A program made the translations under genes and the position numbers. A DNA stretch of 64,000 nucleotides from CATOSP01 sp965204715. Its GTDB lineage: Bacteria; Chloroflexota; Dehalococcoidia; Lucifugimonadales; UBA3495. Under the pieces are notes generated by a model. The model worked only from the letters and a program-made list of their open reading frames with translations, was not told the origin of the DNA and did no database searches. Shown one piece after another: positions 33,463-41,584 of the stretch. Within the stretch, counting starts at the first letter, position 1; each line of letters opens with the position of its first letter. The stretch is from assembly GCA_965204715.1 (NCBI GenBank), contig OZ242009.1, positions 1,240,001-1,304,000 of the forward strand, given 5' to 3'.

Positions 33463-34923
33463 CTACACTCCTCCTATCCGCACGGTGAAATTGACCTCTT
33501 CCGACCAGGGGCCTACCCCGCCGGAGTTCCTGGCGGCCACCCGCACTTTATAATCGCCGGCGCTGATGGCGTTGATCCAGACCAGCCCCCGGTCCGGGTC
33601 AGGGAGATTCAGCTTGACGTCGGCGGGGGCGGAATCGGCCTTCAGGGCCGGGTAGCTGCCGCCGTCGGCTATCACCTGCACCACGTATTCGGTCGCCCCG
33701 GACACGGTTGTCCAGGTCGCCGCGGCGTCCGACCCGTTGGGGTCCGCGCCCGAGGATGTCTGCGCCGCCAGCACCGATGAGGGCGCGGACGCCGGGGCCG
33801 AGGGGCCGTTGACGACGGTGACGTTGAAGGTCCGCGTCGCGCTGACGTTGTTGCGGTCGGTGGCGGTGTAGGTCATAGTCGTCGTGCCGGGAACGGTCGG
33901 CGTACCGGAGAGGCTCCTGATGCTCTGTCTCCCGTTGAAGACCAGCCCCGCGACCCCGGGCTCCAGCCGGTACCGGATGCCGATCCCCACCCTGGACCCG
34001 CCCACCGCCTCGGGCAGGGTGATGGAGGCGTTTTGGCCAGCCGTGAATTCCTGGTCGGCTATCGCCTCCAGGGTCGGGGCCTCCTTCACGGCGATGGAGT
34101 TGGAGGCAATGGCCCGGGCCCCGTTCTGGTCCTCGGCCCAGTAGTCCACGCTGTAGAAGGCCTTGGCCGAGGGCGCGTCCATGCCGGTGTCGCTGCTGAG
34201 CACCCGGGTGCTGGCATCGAAGGAGAAGCCCGGGGCGTCATCGTTGACGCTCTTCTCTACGCCGCCGGTTATCGTCCGCCCGTCCACCGTCCTCTGCTCC
34301 TTCACGACGTAGCTCAGGCCATAGGTCAGGCCGCCGTGGCCGCCCGTAGCCGCGGGCAGCGTCGCCTCTATGGGTTCCGCCTGGCCGATGGTGTACTCGA
34401 AGATGGTGTCCTTGAAGGTCTGCCGCTGGTCTGCGTCTAACACCACCGGCGGGGCGACCGTTATGTGGAAGTGGGTGGTAACCGAGCCGCCGATCTGGTC
34501 TCTGGCGGTGTAGTCGACTTCAGCCGGGCTCTTGGTGGCGGCCTCGGGCGTGCCCCGGATGAGCCTGTCCTGGGTCAGGTAGAGCCCTGCGGGCAGGCCG
34601 GTGGCCGTGTAGGTGTACGGGCCGGGGCAGCAGAATTCCGATGTGGCTTTGGGCAGCCTGAGAGCTTCCACCTCAGCGTCGCTGAGACCCAGGTAGGAGA
34701 TCTCGTGGCCTGCGGTGTAGGTCCTGTCCGCCACCCTTTGGCTCCCCTCCTCTGCGGTGAAGGTCTTGTCGGGTATCGTGTCGCCGCCGCCGAACGCCGA
34801 GGTCATCGTGATGGGGTACTGGCCGTGGACGGAGGGCGCGGACCAAAGGACGAGGCCCACGCCCAACAGCGCGGCGATGATGACCATTCCCGATGTGCCG
34901 ATGCGCCTGTGTATCGCTTTCAT
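33463..34923 (-). CDS. Secreted putative-Ig/FN3 surface protein
   Basis: A 486-aa secreted protein. Signal peptide in residues about 8-32 (MVIIAALLGVGLVLWSAPSV, ending VHGQ), three putative-Ig (cadherin-like) repeats with YTATGLPAGLYL and YWAEDQNGARAIA, and a C-terminal FN3-like domain ending KVRVAARNSGGVGPWSEEVN. The start at 34923 follows GGGGGGAATC; a longer frame adds a low-quality N-terminus. It is more than 90% alike at the DNA level to large parts of 37072-38060, so the two are recent duplicates. Probably cell-surface binding protein; no anchor motif was seen. Confidence 0.75.
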   Translation of the reverse strand: MKAIHRRIGTSGMVIIAALLGVGLVLWSAPSVHGQYPITMTSAFGGGDTIPDKTFTAEEGSQRVADRTYTAGHEISYLGLSDAEVEALRLPKATSEFCCPGPYTYTATGLPAGLYLTQDRLIRGTPEAATKSPAEVDYTARDQIGGSVTTHFHITVAPPVVLDADQRQTFKDTIFEYTIGQAEPIEATLPAATGGHGGLTYGLSYVVKEQRTVDGRTITGGVEKSVNDDAPGFSFDASTRVLSSDTGMDAPSAKAFYSVDYWAEDQNGARAIASNSIAVKEAPTLEAIADQEFTAGQNASITLPEAVGGSRVGIGIRYRLEPGVAGLVFNGRQSIRSLSGTPTVPGTTTMTYTATDRNNVSATRTFNVTVVNGPSAPASAPSSVLAAQTSSGADPNGSDAAATWTTVSGATEYVVQVIADGGSYPALKADSAPADVKLNLPDPDRGLVWINAISAGDYKVRVAARNSGGVGPWSEEVNFTVRIGGV

Positions 34924-34970
34924 GATTCCCCCCAAGTTCATCCTGGCTGAAGCGAGGCAGCCGTCCCCGG

Positions 34971-37043
34971 CTACACCCCTCCTATCCGCACGGTAAAGCT
35001 GACCTCCTCCGACCAGGGGCCCACGCCGTCCGCGTTCCTGGCGGCAACGCGCACCTTGTAGTCGCCGGCGCTGATGGCGGAAATGACGGCCCAATGCGAT
35101 GTGCCATCCGTCAGGGTCGTCAGGACGACGCCGTCGGGGGCGGATTTGACCGGCTTGTCCGGATAACTCCCGTCCGCCTCGATGACCTGGACCACGTAGC
35201 CGGTCGCGCCCGTCACGGCGTCCCAGGTCGCCGAGGCGCTCAATCCGGCAGGGGACGACGTCTCCTGTGTTGCTTCCAGCGAACCGGGCGCTGCCGACGG
35301 GGCCGTGGGGCCGTTAACTACGGTGATGGTGAAAGTTCTGCTGTCGCTAACGTCGTTGGCGTCCGTCACGGTGTAGGTCATCTCGGTGCCGCCCGGGACC
35401 AGGGGCGTGCCCGACAAGGTGCGGTCCCCAGCGTCGAACGAGAGGCCGTCGACCCCCGGCGACAGCGTGTAGTCCATGCGGCCCCGTCCCCCCAGCCCGT
35501 CGCCCGACGCCCTGGGCAGCGTGATGGTGGCGGCGACGCCCACGGTGAGGCTCCGGCCAGCCACCACCGGCAGCGACGGCGCTTCCCACACGATGATGGT
35601 GAACGGGGCGATGGCCCGGGACCCGTTCTGGTCCTCGGCCCAATAGCGCACGCTGTAGTGGGCCGCCGCGGAAGGCGCGCTCCCGCCGGTGTCGCTGGTG
35701 AGGACCCGGTTGGCGGAGTCGAAGGAGAAGCCCGGAGCGTCGGCGTTGATGGTCTTCTCCACTGAACCGTTCCCTTCCTGCACTGTGTAGGTCAGGTGAT
35801 GGGTCAGCGGGCCTTGGCCGCCCATGGCTTCCGGCAGCGTCCGGTTGATCCGTGCCGCCTGGCCGACGGTGTAGTCGATGGTCCTGCCCTTGAAGGGCTG
35901 AATCTCGGCCGCGTCGAAGGTCACTGTCCCGACGACCGTCACGTTGAAGGTGAGGGAGGCCGTGCTGCCGAATTCGCCGGTGGCCGTGTAGGTGACGCTG
36001 ACCGGGGCGGTGGTGACGGCCTGGGGCGTGCCGACGATGGTCCGGTGAACACCCGACAGGGAGAGTCCCGCGGGAAGCCCGGTGGCCGTATAGGTCACCT
36101 CGTAATCATCGCTGCCCGACGGGAGCGGGCCGTGCTGCACCTCCGCGCCCTGCGTGAATGTCAGGTCGGGGATGGCGGCGTCTCCGAAGCTGACGGGCGG
36201 GTACTGGTACACCTTCAACGTGTAGGTCAGGACGTCTCCGTTCTCCGCGGTCACCTTCACCAGGATGTTGTGCGGCACGGAGGAGTCTGTCTTCGGGGTG
36301 ATGGTGATGGCGGAGCTGTCCGCGCCGCTGGCCACCGTCTGGGGGGTACCGCCGCTCTCCAGCTGCACCGTGATGCTCGCCAGGTCGCCCGCCGCGGCCG
36401 TGGGCCGGACGGTTACACTGGTGACCTCCTGGAGCATCGCGGCCACGAAGACGCGGTCGCCAAAGGGCCACACCGGGCCCGCCGGCGCGTCGCTGCCGGT
36501 GGTGGCGTTGGCGATCTCCAGCGCGCTGAGGGTGGCGTCGGCGGATGCCGGCCTCGGAGTGCCGGACGTAACCACCCAACGGCTGGGCAGCGTGTCGGTA
36601 TCGTCACTCGGATTTACGGTGTACGCGCGGATCCGCAGCTGGTAGGTCGTGCCGTTGGCAACGGTGTGGCCCTGATAGATCCCGGTGAACGTGTAGCTGG
36701 TGGCGGTAGCGGCTAGGCCGTTGGAGGCCCTGTTCCAATCCGACGAGTCCGCGGGAGGGGATGCGCCGGCGTACCAGTCCACCTCGTAGCCGCCCGCCGG
36801 AAAGTCGCCCCAGGACGCTGGCGCTTCCCACGTCAGCGTCAGGGAGGCGTCGCCCGGCGTAACCGTGACGTTTTGCGGGACGCCGGGTAATGTTCGCTGC
36901 GCCCAGGCGGCGTTCGGCGCGTCGTGGAGGAGCAGGAGCGCCGCAGCCGCAAGCACGGCGAGGGCCGTGACGCGCCGGAGGGGTCCGGCCCGGAACCCAA
37001 AGCTGCGCAACATCATCACTTTTCCGAGAGTGCCTTTACTCAT
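34971..37043 (-). CDS. Secreted multi-domain FN3/putative-Ig surface protein
   Basis: A 690-aa protein. Residues about 24-50 are a signal peptide (LAVLAAAALLLLHDAPNAAWA). An FN3 domain lies at about 52-160 (VPQNVTVTPGDASLTLTWEA), then a cadherin-like beta-sandwich domain at about 168-262 (ADATLSALEIANATTGSDAP), three putative-Ig repeats at about 265-575, and a final FN3 domain with the C-terminus shared with its two neighbours (WSEEVSFTVRIGGV). The start is preceded by GGAGGGCATGAGCAG, which contains a three-codon reading frame ending in ATGA at the start codon. No LPXTG-type or other anchor was seen. Confidence 0.8.
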   Translation of the reverse strand: MSKGTLGKVMMLRSFGFRAGPLRRVTALAVLAAAALLLLHDAPNAAWAQRTLPGVPQNVTVTPGDASLTLTWEAPASWGDFPAGGYEVDWYAGASPPADSSDWNRASNGLAATATSYTFTGIYQGHTVANGTTYQLRIRAYTVNPSDDTDTLPSRWVVTSGTPRPASADATLSALEIANATTGSDAPAGPVWPFGDRVFVAAMLQEVTSVTVRPTAAAGDLASITVQLESGGTPQTVASGADSSAITITPKTDSSVPHNILVKVTAENGDVLTYTLKVYQYPPVSFGDAAIPDLTFTQGAEVQHGPLPSGSDDYEVTYTATGLPAGLSLSGVHRTIVGTPQAVTTAPVSVTYTATGEFGSTASLTFNVTVVGTVTFDAAEIQPFKGRTIDYTVGQAARINRTLPEAMGGQGPLTHHLTYTVQEGNGSVEKTINADAPGFSFDSANRVLTSDTGGSAPSAAAHYSVRYWAEDQNGSRAIAPFTIIVWEAPSLPVVAGRSLTVGVAATITLPRASGDGLGGRGRMDYTLSPGVDGLSFDAGDRTLSGTPLVPGGTEMTYTVTDANDVSDSRTFTITVVNGPTAPSAAPGSLEATQETSSPAGLSASATWDAVTGATGYVVQVIEADGSYPDKPVKSAPDGVVLTTLTDGTSHWAVISAISAGDYKVRVAARNADGVGPWSEEVSFTVRIGGV

Positions 37044-37071
37044 CTGCTCATGCCCTCCTTGGCGCGCCCGC

Positions 37072-38060
37072 CTACACTCCTCCTATCCGCACGGTAAAGC
37101 TGACCTCTTCCGACCAGGGGCCTACGCCGTCGGCGTTCTTCGCGGCGACGCGCACCTTGTAGTCGCCGCTGCTGATCGCGTTGATCCAGACCAGCCCCCG
37201 GTCAGGGTCCGGGAGATTCAGGTTGACGTCGGCGGGGGCGGAATCGGCCTTCAGGGCCGGGTAGGTGCCGCCGTCCGCTATGACCTGGACCACGTAGCCG
37301 GTCGCCCCCGACACGGTGTCCCAGACCGCCGCTGCGCCCGATCCGTTGGGGTCCGGGCCTGAGGAGGACTGCGCCGCCTGCACCGAGGAGGGCGCTGAGG
37401 CCGGGGCCGAGGAGCCGTTGACGACGGTAACGTCGAAGGTCCGGGTGGCGCTGACGTTGTTGCGGTCGGTGGCGGTGTAGGTCATCGTCGTCGTGCCGGG
37501 AACGGTCGGCGTACCGGAGAGGCTCCTGACGTTCTGCCTCCCGTTGAAGACGAGCCCCTGGACCCCGGGCTCCAGCTCGTACCGGATGCCGATTCCCACC
37601 GTCGTCCCGCCCTCCGCCTTGGGCAGTGTGATGGATGCGCTCTGACCTACCGTGAAGGTCTGGTCGGCTATCATCCGCACGGTCGGGGCCTCATTCACGG
37701 CGATGGAGTTGGACGCAATGACCCGGGCCCCGTTCTCGTCCTCGGCCCAGTAGTCCACGCTGTAGAACGCCTTCGCCGAGGGCGCGCTCGCGCCGGTGTC
37801 GCTGGTGAGGACCCGGGTGCTCGCATCGAAGGAGAGGCCCGGGGCGTCATCGTTGATGGATTTTTCCACATGACCGGTAATCTGCCGCCCATCGACCACC
37901 CTCTGCTCTTTCACCCAGTAGCTCAGGCCATGGGTCAGCGTGCCGTGGCCGCCCGAAGCCTCCGGCAGCGTCGCGTTTATGGGGTCCGCCTGGCCGACGG
38001 TGTACTCGAAGATCGTGTCCTTGAAGGCCTGGCGCTCATCCGCGTCGAACACCACCGGCG
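37072..38060 (-). repeat. Segment duplicated in 33463-34440
   Basis: About 1 kb of the truncated surface gene is more than 90% identical by eye to 33463-34440, and its first 60 bases also match 34971-35030 (all three genes end with codons for WSEEVxFTVRIGGV). These long direct repeats within one cluster invite gene conversion or deletion between the surface genes. Confidence 0.65.
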
Positions 38061-38628
38061 GGGCGACCGTGACGTTGAAGGTGAGGGAAGTCGAACCGCC
38101 GGTCTCGTCGGTGGCGGTGAAGGTCACGGTGGCCGGGGTGTCGGTCTTGGCCTCGGGCGTGCCGTAGATGAGCCTGCCGTGGCCCAAAGAGAGCCCTTCG
38201 GGTAGTCCTGCGGCCGTGTAGGTGACGTTATAGAAGCCTCCGGTGGCCTTGGGCAGCCTGAGAGCGTCCTTCTCCGCCTCGCTGAGGCCCAGGAATGAGA
38301 TCTCGCCGCCCTCGGTGAAGGTCCTGTCCTCCACGGTGGCGCCGCCGAAGCCCAGCGAGGATTCCTGCAAGTTGAAGCAGTAGTGGTAGAACTTGTCTGT
38401 GCCGCCGGTTCGGGTGTGGACGTGAATTGCGGGATATTGAAGGTTCGAGCTTCTTCCCAATTGGTTGCCCGAGACACCGGTCCCTTCAATAATCCTGTGG
38501 TTCGCCAGGCTGCAGGCGTTGCTGTCCCTCTCTAACAGGTTCACATTCGCAACCCTGCCGCCGGTCCAGGTGGGAGTGAAGGAGATGCTCTGCAGGTCGG
38601 AGGGGACCCGTATCGTGTAGCCCACCAT
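37072..38628 (-). pseudogene. Surface protein truncated at the attachment core
   Basis: A 518-codon frame homologous to 33463-34923 in its three putative-Ig repeats and C-terminal FN3 domain. Its first ATG lies directly next to the attachment core (38629), and the product begins MVGYTIRVPSDLQSISF, in the middle of a beta domain, with no signal peptide. All intact relatives in the window have one. So the 5' end was most likely cut off by insertion of E2; an upstream half should exist elsewhere in the genome. Translation could only come from the recombinase transcript, which runs through it in another frame. Confidence 0.6.
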
Positions 38629-40204
38629 TTTTGACGGTAGGCAGAACCGCCCCGTCCAGGGCCACCTTCTCGGTGGCCCCTCCGGGTATCAGGCTATCCT
38701 CCGGCATTGGCACGGTGTAGCGCAGCAGGGCGTCGTCGGGGGTTACGACGATCTCCTTGACGAAGGACTCGATGAAGGCCCGCCGCTCGGTTAGCTCGCT
38801 CTCCACCAGGAAGTCCCGCATATCCTGGGCGTAGGCTGCGATGGTTTCCACGTCGTCCAGTACCTCCCTCCGCTCCGCCAGGATGGCCCTGGCCTCCGCC
38901 GCCGCTTCCTCCAGACGTTCCTGCCGCTCCCGGTGTTCTTTGATCCGGTCCGAGGCGTCGGCCATCTCAATGTCGCTGTTCTCGATGAAGTGCCAGACGC
39001 GGGCCAGCTTGCGCTTGACCTCCTCCAGCTCCGCCTCCACTGTCTCCAGCCGTTGGCGCTGCTCGGCGGCGATCCCGTCCATCTCCTCGTCCACCACCTT
39101 GACCAGGTTGGTGATGCTGCTCTCGGTGAGGATGTTGTCCCGGATGCGCTCCACCACCAGTTCCTCGAAGCGGCGGGCGTTCAGCCTGGGAGAATCGCAG
39201 GACCCGCTGCCCTGCTTGATCAGGGACTGACAGACGTAGTAAGCGAACTGCCCGCTCTTGGCGTCCTGGCCCGACAGCGCCCGCTTGCACTTGTGGCACT
39301 TGACCAGGCCGCTGAGCAGGTAGGTGCTGCCCACCCTGCGGGGGTGAGTCCGCTTGGGCGCCCTGGAGTGCATCAGCTTGTTGACTCGCCGGAACTGGGC
39401 CTTGGAGACGATGGAAGGAAAGGCTTTCTCGATGCGCACCGGCTCGGCCTTGTCCTTCCCCTTGGTACCCCAGACCAAAGTCCCCGTGTAGACCTCGTTT
39501 CTGAGGATGAAGTGGACGCCGTTCTTGGACCAGAGCTTGCCGGTGGGGCTGGCGATGCCCTCTTCGTTGAGGGTCTGGGTGATCTTCAGCATACCGGTGC
39601 CGGTCTCGGCCAGGTCGAAGATGCGCTTGACCACCTGGGCGGCGTCGGGGTCCAGTTCCAGGGTGGGCCGCTTCTTAGCCCCGTCGGGCACCATGACCCG
39701 GTTGTAGCCGTAGGGCGTCCGGCTGCCCATCCAGTAGCCCCGGGAGGCAGCCTCCCGCATTCCCCGCTTAACCTCTTCGGCTAAATTTTCCGAGTAGAAC
39801 TCGTCCACGGACTCGATGATGGCCTCCATCAGCTTGCCGGTGGGGGTGTCGTCGGCGTGCTCGGTGATGGAGACCACGCGGACGCCCTTGCGCCGGAGCA
39901 TGGACTTGAAAGCCACGGCGTGCTCCCGCTTGCGGGTGAATCTCGAGAATTTCCATACCAAGATTTCCTGGAAAGGGGCATTGGCCTTGCCAGCCTCGTC
40001 GATCATCTTGCGGAACTGGGGCCTGTCGGCGATTCTGCCGCTCTCGGCCTCGTCCACGAACTCTCGGACCACCAGGTAGCCGTTCCTGCTGGCGTATTCC
40101 CGCAAGGCCCGCATCTGGGCAGCGACGGACAGGTCCACGTCCTGGCGGTCGCTGGACACCCGGGCGTAGAGGGCTGCCGGGGTGGCGTCGTGTTTGTTAC
40201 TCAT
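38486..40204 (-). CDS. Large serine recombinase (integrase) of E2
   Basis: A 572-aa enzyme closely related to the E1 recombinase: catalytic LYARVSSDRQ, recombinase domain, zinc ribbon with CHKC and YYVC, coiled coil at about 370-450. Start taken at ATG 40204 (MSNKHDATP), 8 bases after GGAGG and equivalent to E1; an ATG six bases upstream is too close to the ribosome site. After the core codons (VLPTVKNGG) it reads on for about 45 residues of unrelated sequence (LHDTGPLRPAEHLLHSHLD) that belongs to the flanking surface gene, so the last part of the protein is a product of the insertion. Confidence 0.9.
   Translation of the reverse strand: MSNKHDATPAALYARVSSDRQDVDLSVAAQMRALREYASRNGYLVVREFVDEAESGRIADRPQFRKMIDEAGKANAPFQEILVWKFSRFTRKREHAVAFKSMLRRKGVRVVSITEHADDTPTGKLMEAIIESVDEFYSENLAEEVKRGMREAASRGYWMGSRTPYGYNRVMVPDGAKKRPTLELDPDAAQVVKRIFDLAETGTGMLKITQTLNEEGIASPTGKLWSKNGVHFILRNEVYTGTLVWGTKGKDKAEPVRIEKAFPSIVSKAQFRRVNKLMHSRAPKRTHPRRVGSTYLLSGLVKCHKCKRALSGQDAKSGQFAYYVCQSLIKQGSGSCDSPRLNARRFEELVVERIRDNILTESSITNLVKVVDEEMDGIAAEQRQRLETVEAELEEVKRKLARVWHFIENSDIEMADASDRIKEHRERQERLEEAAAEARAILAERREVLDDVETIAAYAQDMRDFLVESELTERRAFIESFVKEIVVTPDDALLRYTVPMPEDSLIPGGATEKVALDGAVLPTVKNGGLHDTGPLRPAEHLLHSHLDRRQGCECEPVREGQQRLQPGEPQDY
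38629..38649 (-). other. Attachment core at the E2/island X junction
   Basis: On the minus strand CGGTTCTGCCTACCGT plus CAAAA, identical over 21 bp to 24660-24680. It overlaps codons for AVLPTV of the E2 recombinase and directly precedes the first ATG of the truncated surface gene. E1 has the same core with two central changes at 19279-19294, in the opposite orientation. Confidence 0.65.
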
Positions 40205-40427
40205 CGTCATTTCCTCCTTGTGCTTCGTCCTGGCCCGCCCGCCGGGACCGCAGGCGTTCCAGCCTTTCCTGGCGGCGAAGCTCCCGGTCTTCCATGTACA
40301 ATCGGAGGGCTTCGCGCACCAGTTCGCTCATGTCGCGGCCCTCTTCCTCCTTGACCCGCTGCACCTCCTCGAACATATCGGGGGGCAGGGAAAAGGTGAT
40401 GGTCCTGGATTTGCGGCGTGGGGGCAT
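40197..40427 (-). CDS. Ribbon-helix-helix (CopG-type) regulator, E2 copy
   Basis: A 76-aa protein with only scattered changes from the E1 copy (RKSRTITFSLPPDMFEEVQR, then DMSELVREALRLYMEDREL), mostly in the C-terminal tail. The DNA-contacting strand residues are unchanged, so the two elements may cross-regulate each other's recombinases. It overlaps the recombinase gene by 8 bases. Confidence 0.85.
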   Translation of the reverse strand: MPPRRKSRTITFSLPPDMFEEVQRVKEEEGRDMSELVREALRLYMEDRELRRQERLERLRSRRAGQDEAQGGNDDE

Positions 40428-40472
40428 GGTCTCTCTTTTTGCCTGTCAGTGTATGGGTTTGTCTTACTATCT

Positions 40473-40501
40473 ATCATCGGACATCCGGCCTATGCTGTCA
40501 A
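40473..40501 (-). promoter_or_regulatory. Promoter of the E2 RHH-recombinase operon
   Basis: Minus-strand TTGACA (40501-40496), a 17-base spacer and GATGAT (40478-40473), placed 46 bases before the RHH start. Both boxes, the spacer length and most spacer bases match the E1 promoter at 17425-17453. Confidence 0.65.
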
Positions 40502-40634
40502 GGGCGTCCTGTCGATATTGGGCTGAACTCCACCACCGAGAACCGCGGTCGGACAAGCGGTGCGGCCCATTCTTTGATGGGCCGCTGGTACTCCGTGGTG
40601 TTCCCCACACTTGTTGCCGGATTAGGGCAGGGCA

Positions 40635-40862
40635 TCACTCCTCCTCCTCTACCGGATTGGTCTCGGTTTGGGATTCTCTCGCGCGATTGCGCAGGTAGGA
40701 GCGGATGGCGACCCTGGCCCAGATGCCCAGCCCGTTGCGGATGAGCCGCCGCTGCTCCGGCGTGTAGGACACCGCCGCGTCGTCAGTGGTGGCTGCGGCG
40801 TTTCGCTTGCCGGGTTTGTCCGGCTTCTTCTTTCCTTTGTTGTCATTCATTGGCATAATCAC
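40635..40862 (-). CDS. Short conserved hypothetical protein, E2 copy
   Basis: A 75-aa (or 73-aa from the second ATG at 40856, which matches E1) charged protein with the same Lys-rich N-terminus (NDNKGKKKPDKPGK) and the same helix (SYTPEQRRLIRNGLGIWARV) as the E1 gene at 15866-16090. The acidic C-terminus differs. In contrast to E1, the RHH promoter follows directly, with no cargo gene between. Confidence 0.65.
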   Translation of the reverse strand: MIMPMNDNKGKKKPDKPGKRNAAATTDDAAVSYTPEQRRLIRNGLGIWARVAIRSYLRNRARESQTETNPVEEEE

Positions 40863-40958
40863 GGCGGCCTTTCCTGGAGCCGCCGGCCTCTCGTTGGGGG
40901 TTGGTGGAAGGGCCGCCGGCGCGGGCGGACAGGGCGAGCGCCGGTTGCCCGTTGATGG

Positions 40959-41279
40959 TCAGTTCCTGAAGAAGGTCGTCTGGACGCCCTCCCCCAGGAG
41001 GATTTCCAGGCCGCCCCGCACTTGGCTGGCGAACTCGTAGAGGGACTGCATAGCTCCCCCGCTGGGTTCGACGCCCTTGCGCCAGCGGTAGATCTGCTTG
41101 TGGCTCACGCCCAGGGCCCGGGCCATACCGCTCCAGGTGAGGCCGCTGGCCTCCCGGAGACGTTCGAGACGCTCCGGGAAGTCGTCGGGCAACAGGCTGA
41201 AGAAGGGCACGTACCCCCTGTGGCCGCCTGGGCCTTCCGGACTCCCGCCCTGGCGGGGTCCGGCGTCAGGTTGGTTCAT
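40959..41279 (-). CDS. Small HTH protein, E2 copy
   Basis: A 106-aa protein with the HTH core LTWSGMARALGVSHKQIYRW near residues 48-67. Compared with 15436-15747 the N-terminus and C-terminus differ, and the recognition helix has S-H-K-Q-I-Y in place of D-R-K-Q-L-R, so binding specificity may have shifted. Overlaps the XRE gene by 14 bases as in E1. Confidence 0.75.
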   Translation of the reverse strand: MNQPDAGPRQGGSPEGPGGHRGYVPFFSLLPDDFPERLERLREASGLTWSGMARALGVSHKQIYRWRKGVEPSGGAMQSLYEFASQVRGGLEILLGEGVQTTFFRN

Positions 41280-41553
41280 CGGTCACCTCCAATCGGAATA
41301 GTTGGTGGAAGTCGTCCATGCCGAGGGCTTCCAGCATCCGCCGTCGGATGCGGCCGGAGGGAGCGCGCCCCTCGCTGACCAGCAGCGACATGTACCCCTT
41401 GCTGATGCCGACCTCCCCGGCCAGCCAGCCCTGGGAGCGGTTCAGCAGGGCCAGCCGGTCCCAGAGGGCATTCGCGTCGAGCCGGACAACGGTCCGTCCC
41501 CCGCCCCTCCGGCGCCCTCTTTGACTATCCTTTCGGTTGTTTCCAGGACGCAT
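41266..41553 (-). CDS. Small XRE-family HTH protein, E2 copy
   Basis: A 95-aa protein with a basic, Gly/Arg-rich N-terminus and the XRE unit SQGWLAGEVGISKGYMSLLV. The N-terminal 20 residues differ from the E1 copy (15171-15449); the HTH part is conserved except for several surface positions. It starts 31 bases after the replication-relaxation gene ends and so belongs to the transfer operon. Confidence 0.8.
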   Translation of the reverse strand: MRPGNNRKDSQRGRRRGGGRTVVRLDANALWDRLALLNRSQGWLAGEVGISKGYMSLLVSEGRAPSGRIRRRMLEALGMDDFHQLFRLEVTDEPT

Positions 41554-41584
41554 CGTGTTCTTCCCTCCTTATTCCGGCGATTGC

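Larger units (their letters stand above)
24660..38649. mobile_element. Island X bounded by direct repeats of the attachment core
   Basis: A 14-kb segment lies between two perfect 21-bp direct repeats containing CGGTTCTGCCTACCGT (minus strand). It has no recombinase of its own but abuts E2, whose serine recombinase gene contains the right-hand copy. This is the arrangement expected for a passenger (cis-mobilisable) island stacked beside an integrative element at a shared site. Its content is an unknown protein, an ankyrin protein and a series of surface proteins on the minus strand. The alternative is that the left copy is only an old, empty or secondary attachment site. Confidence 0.55.
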
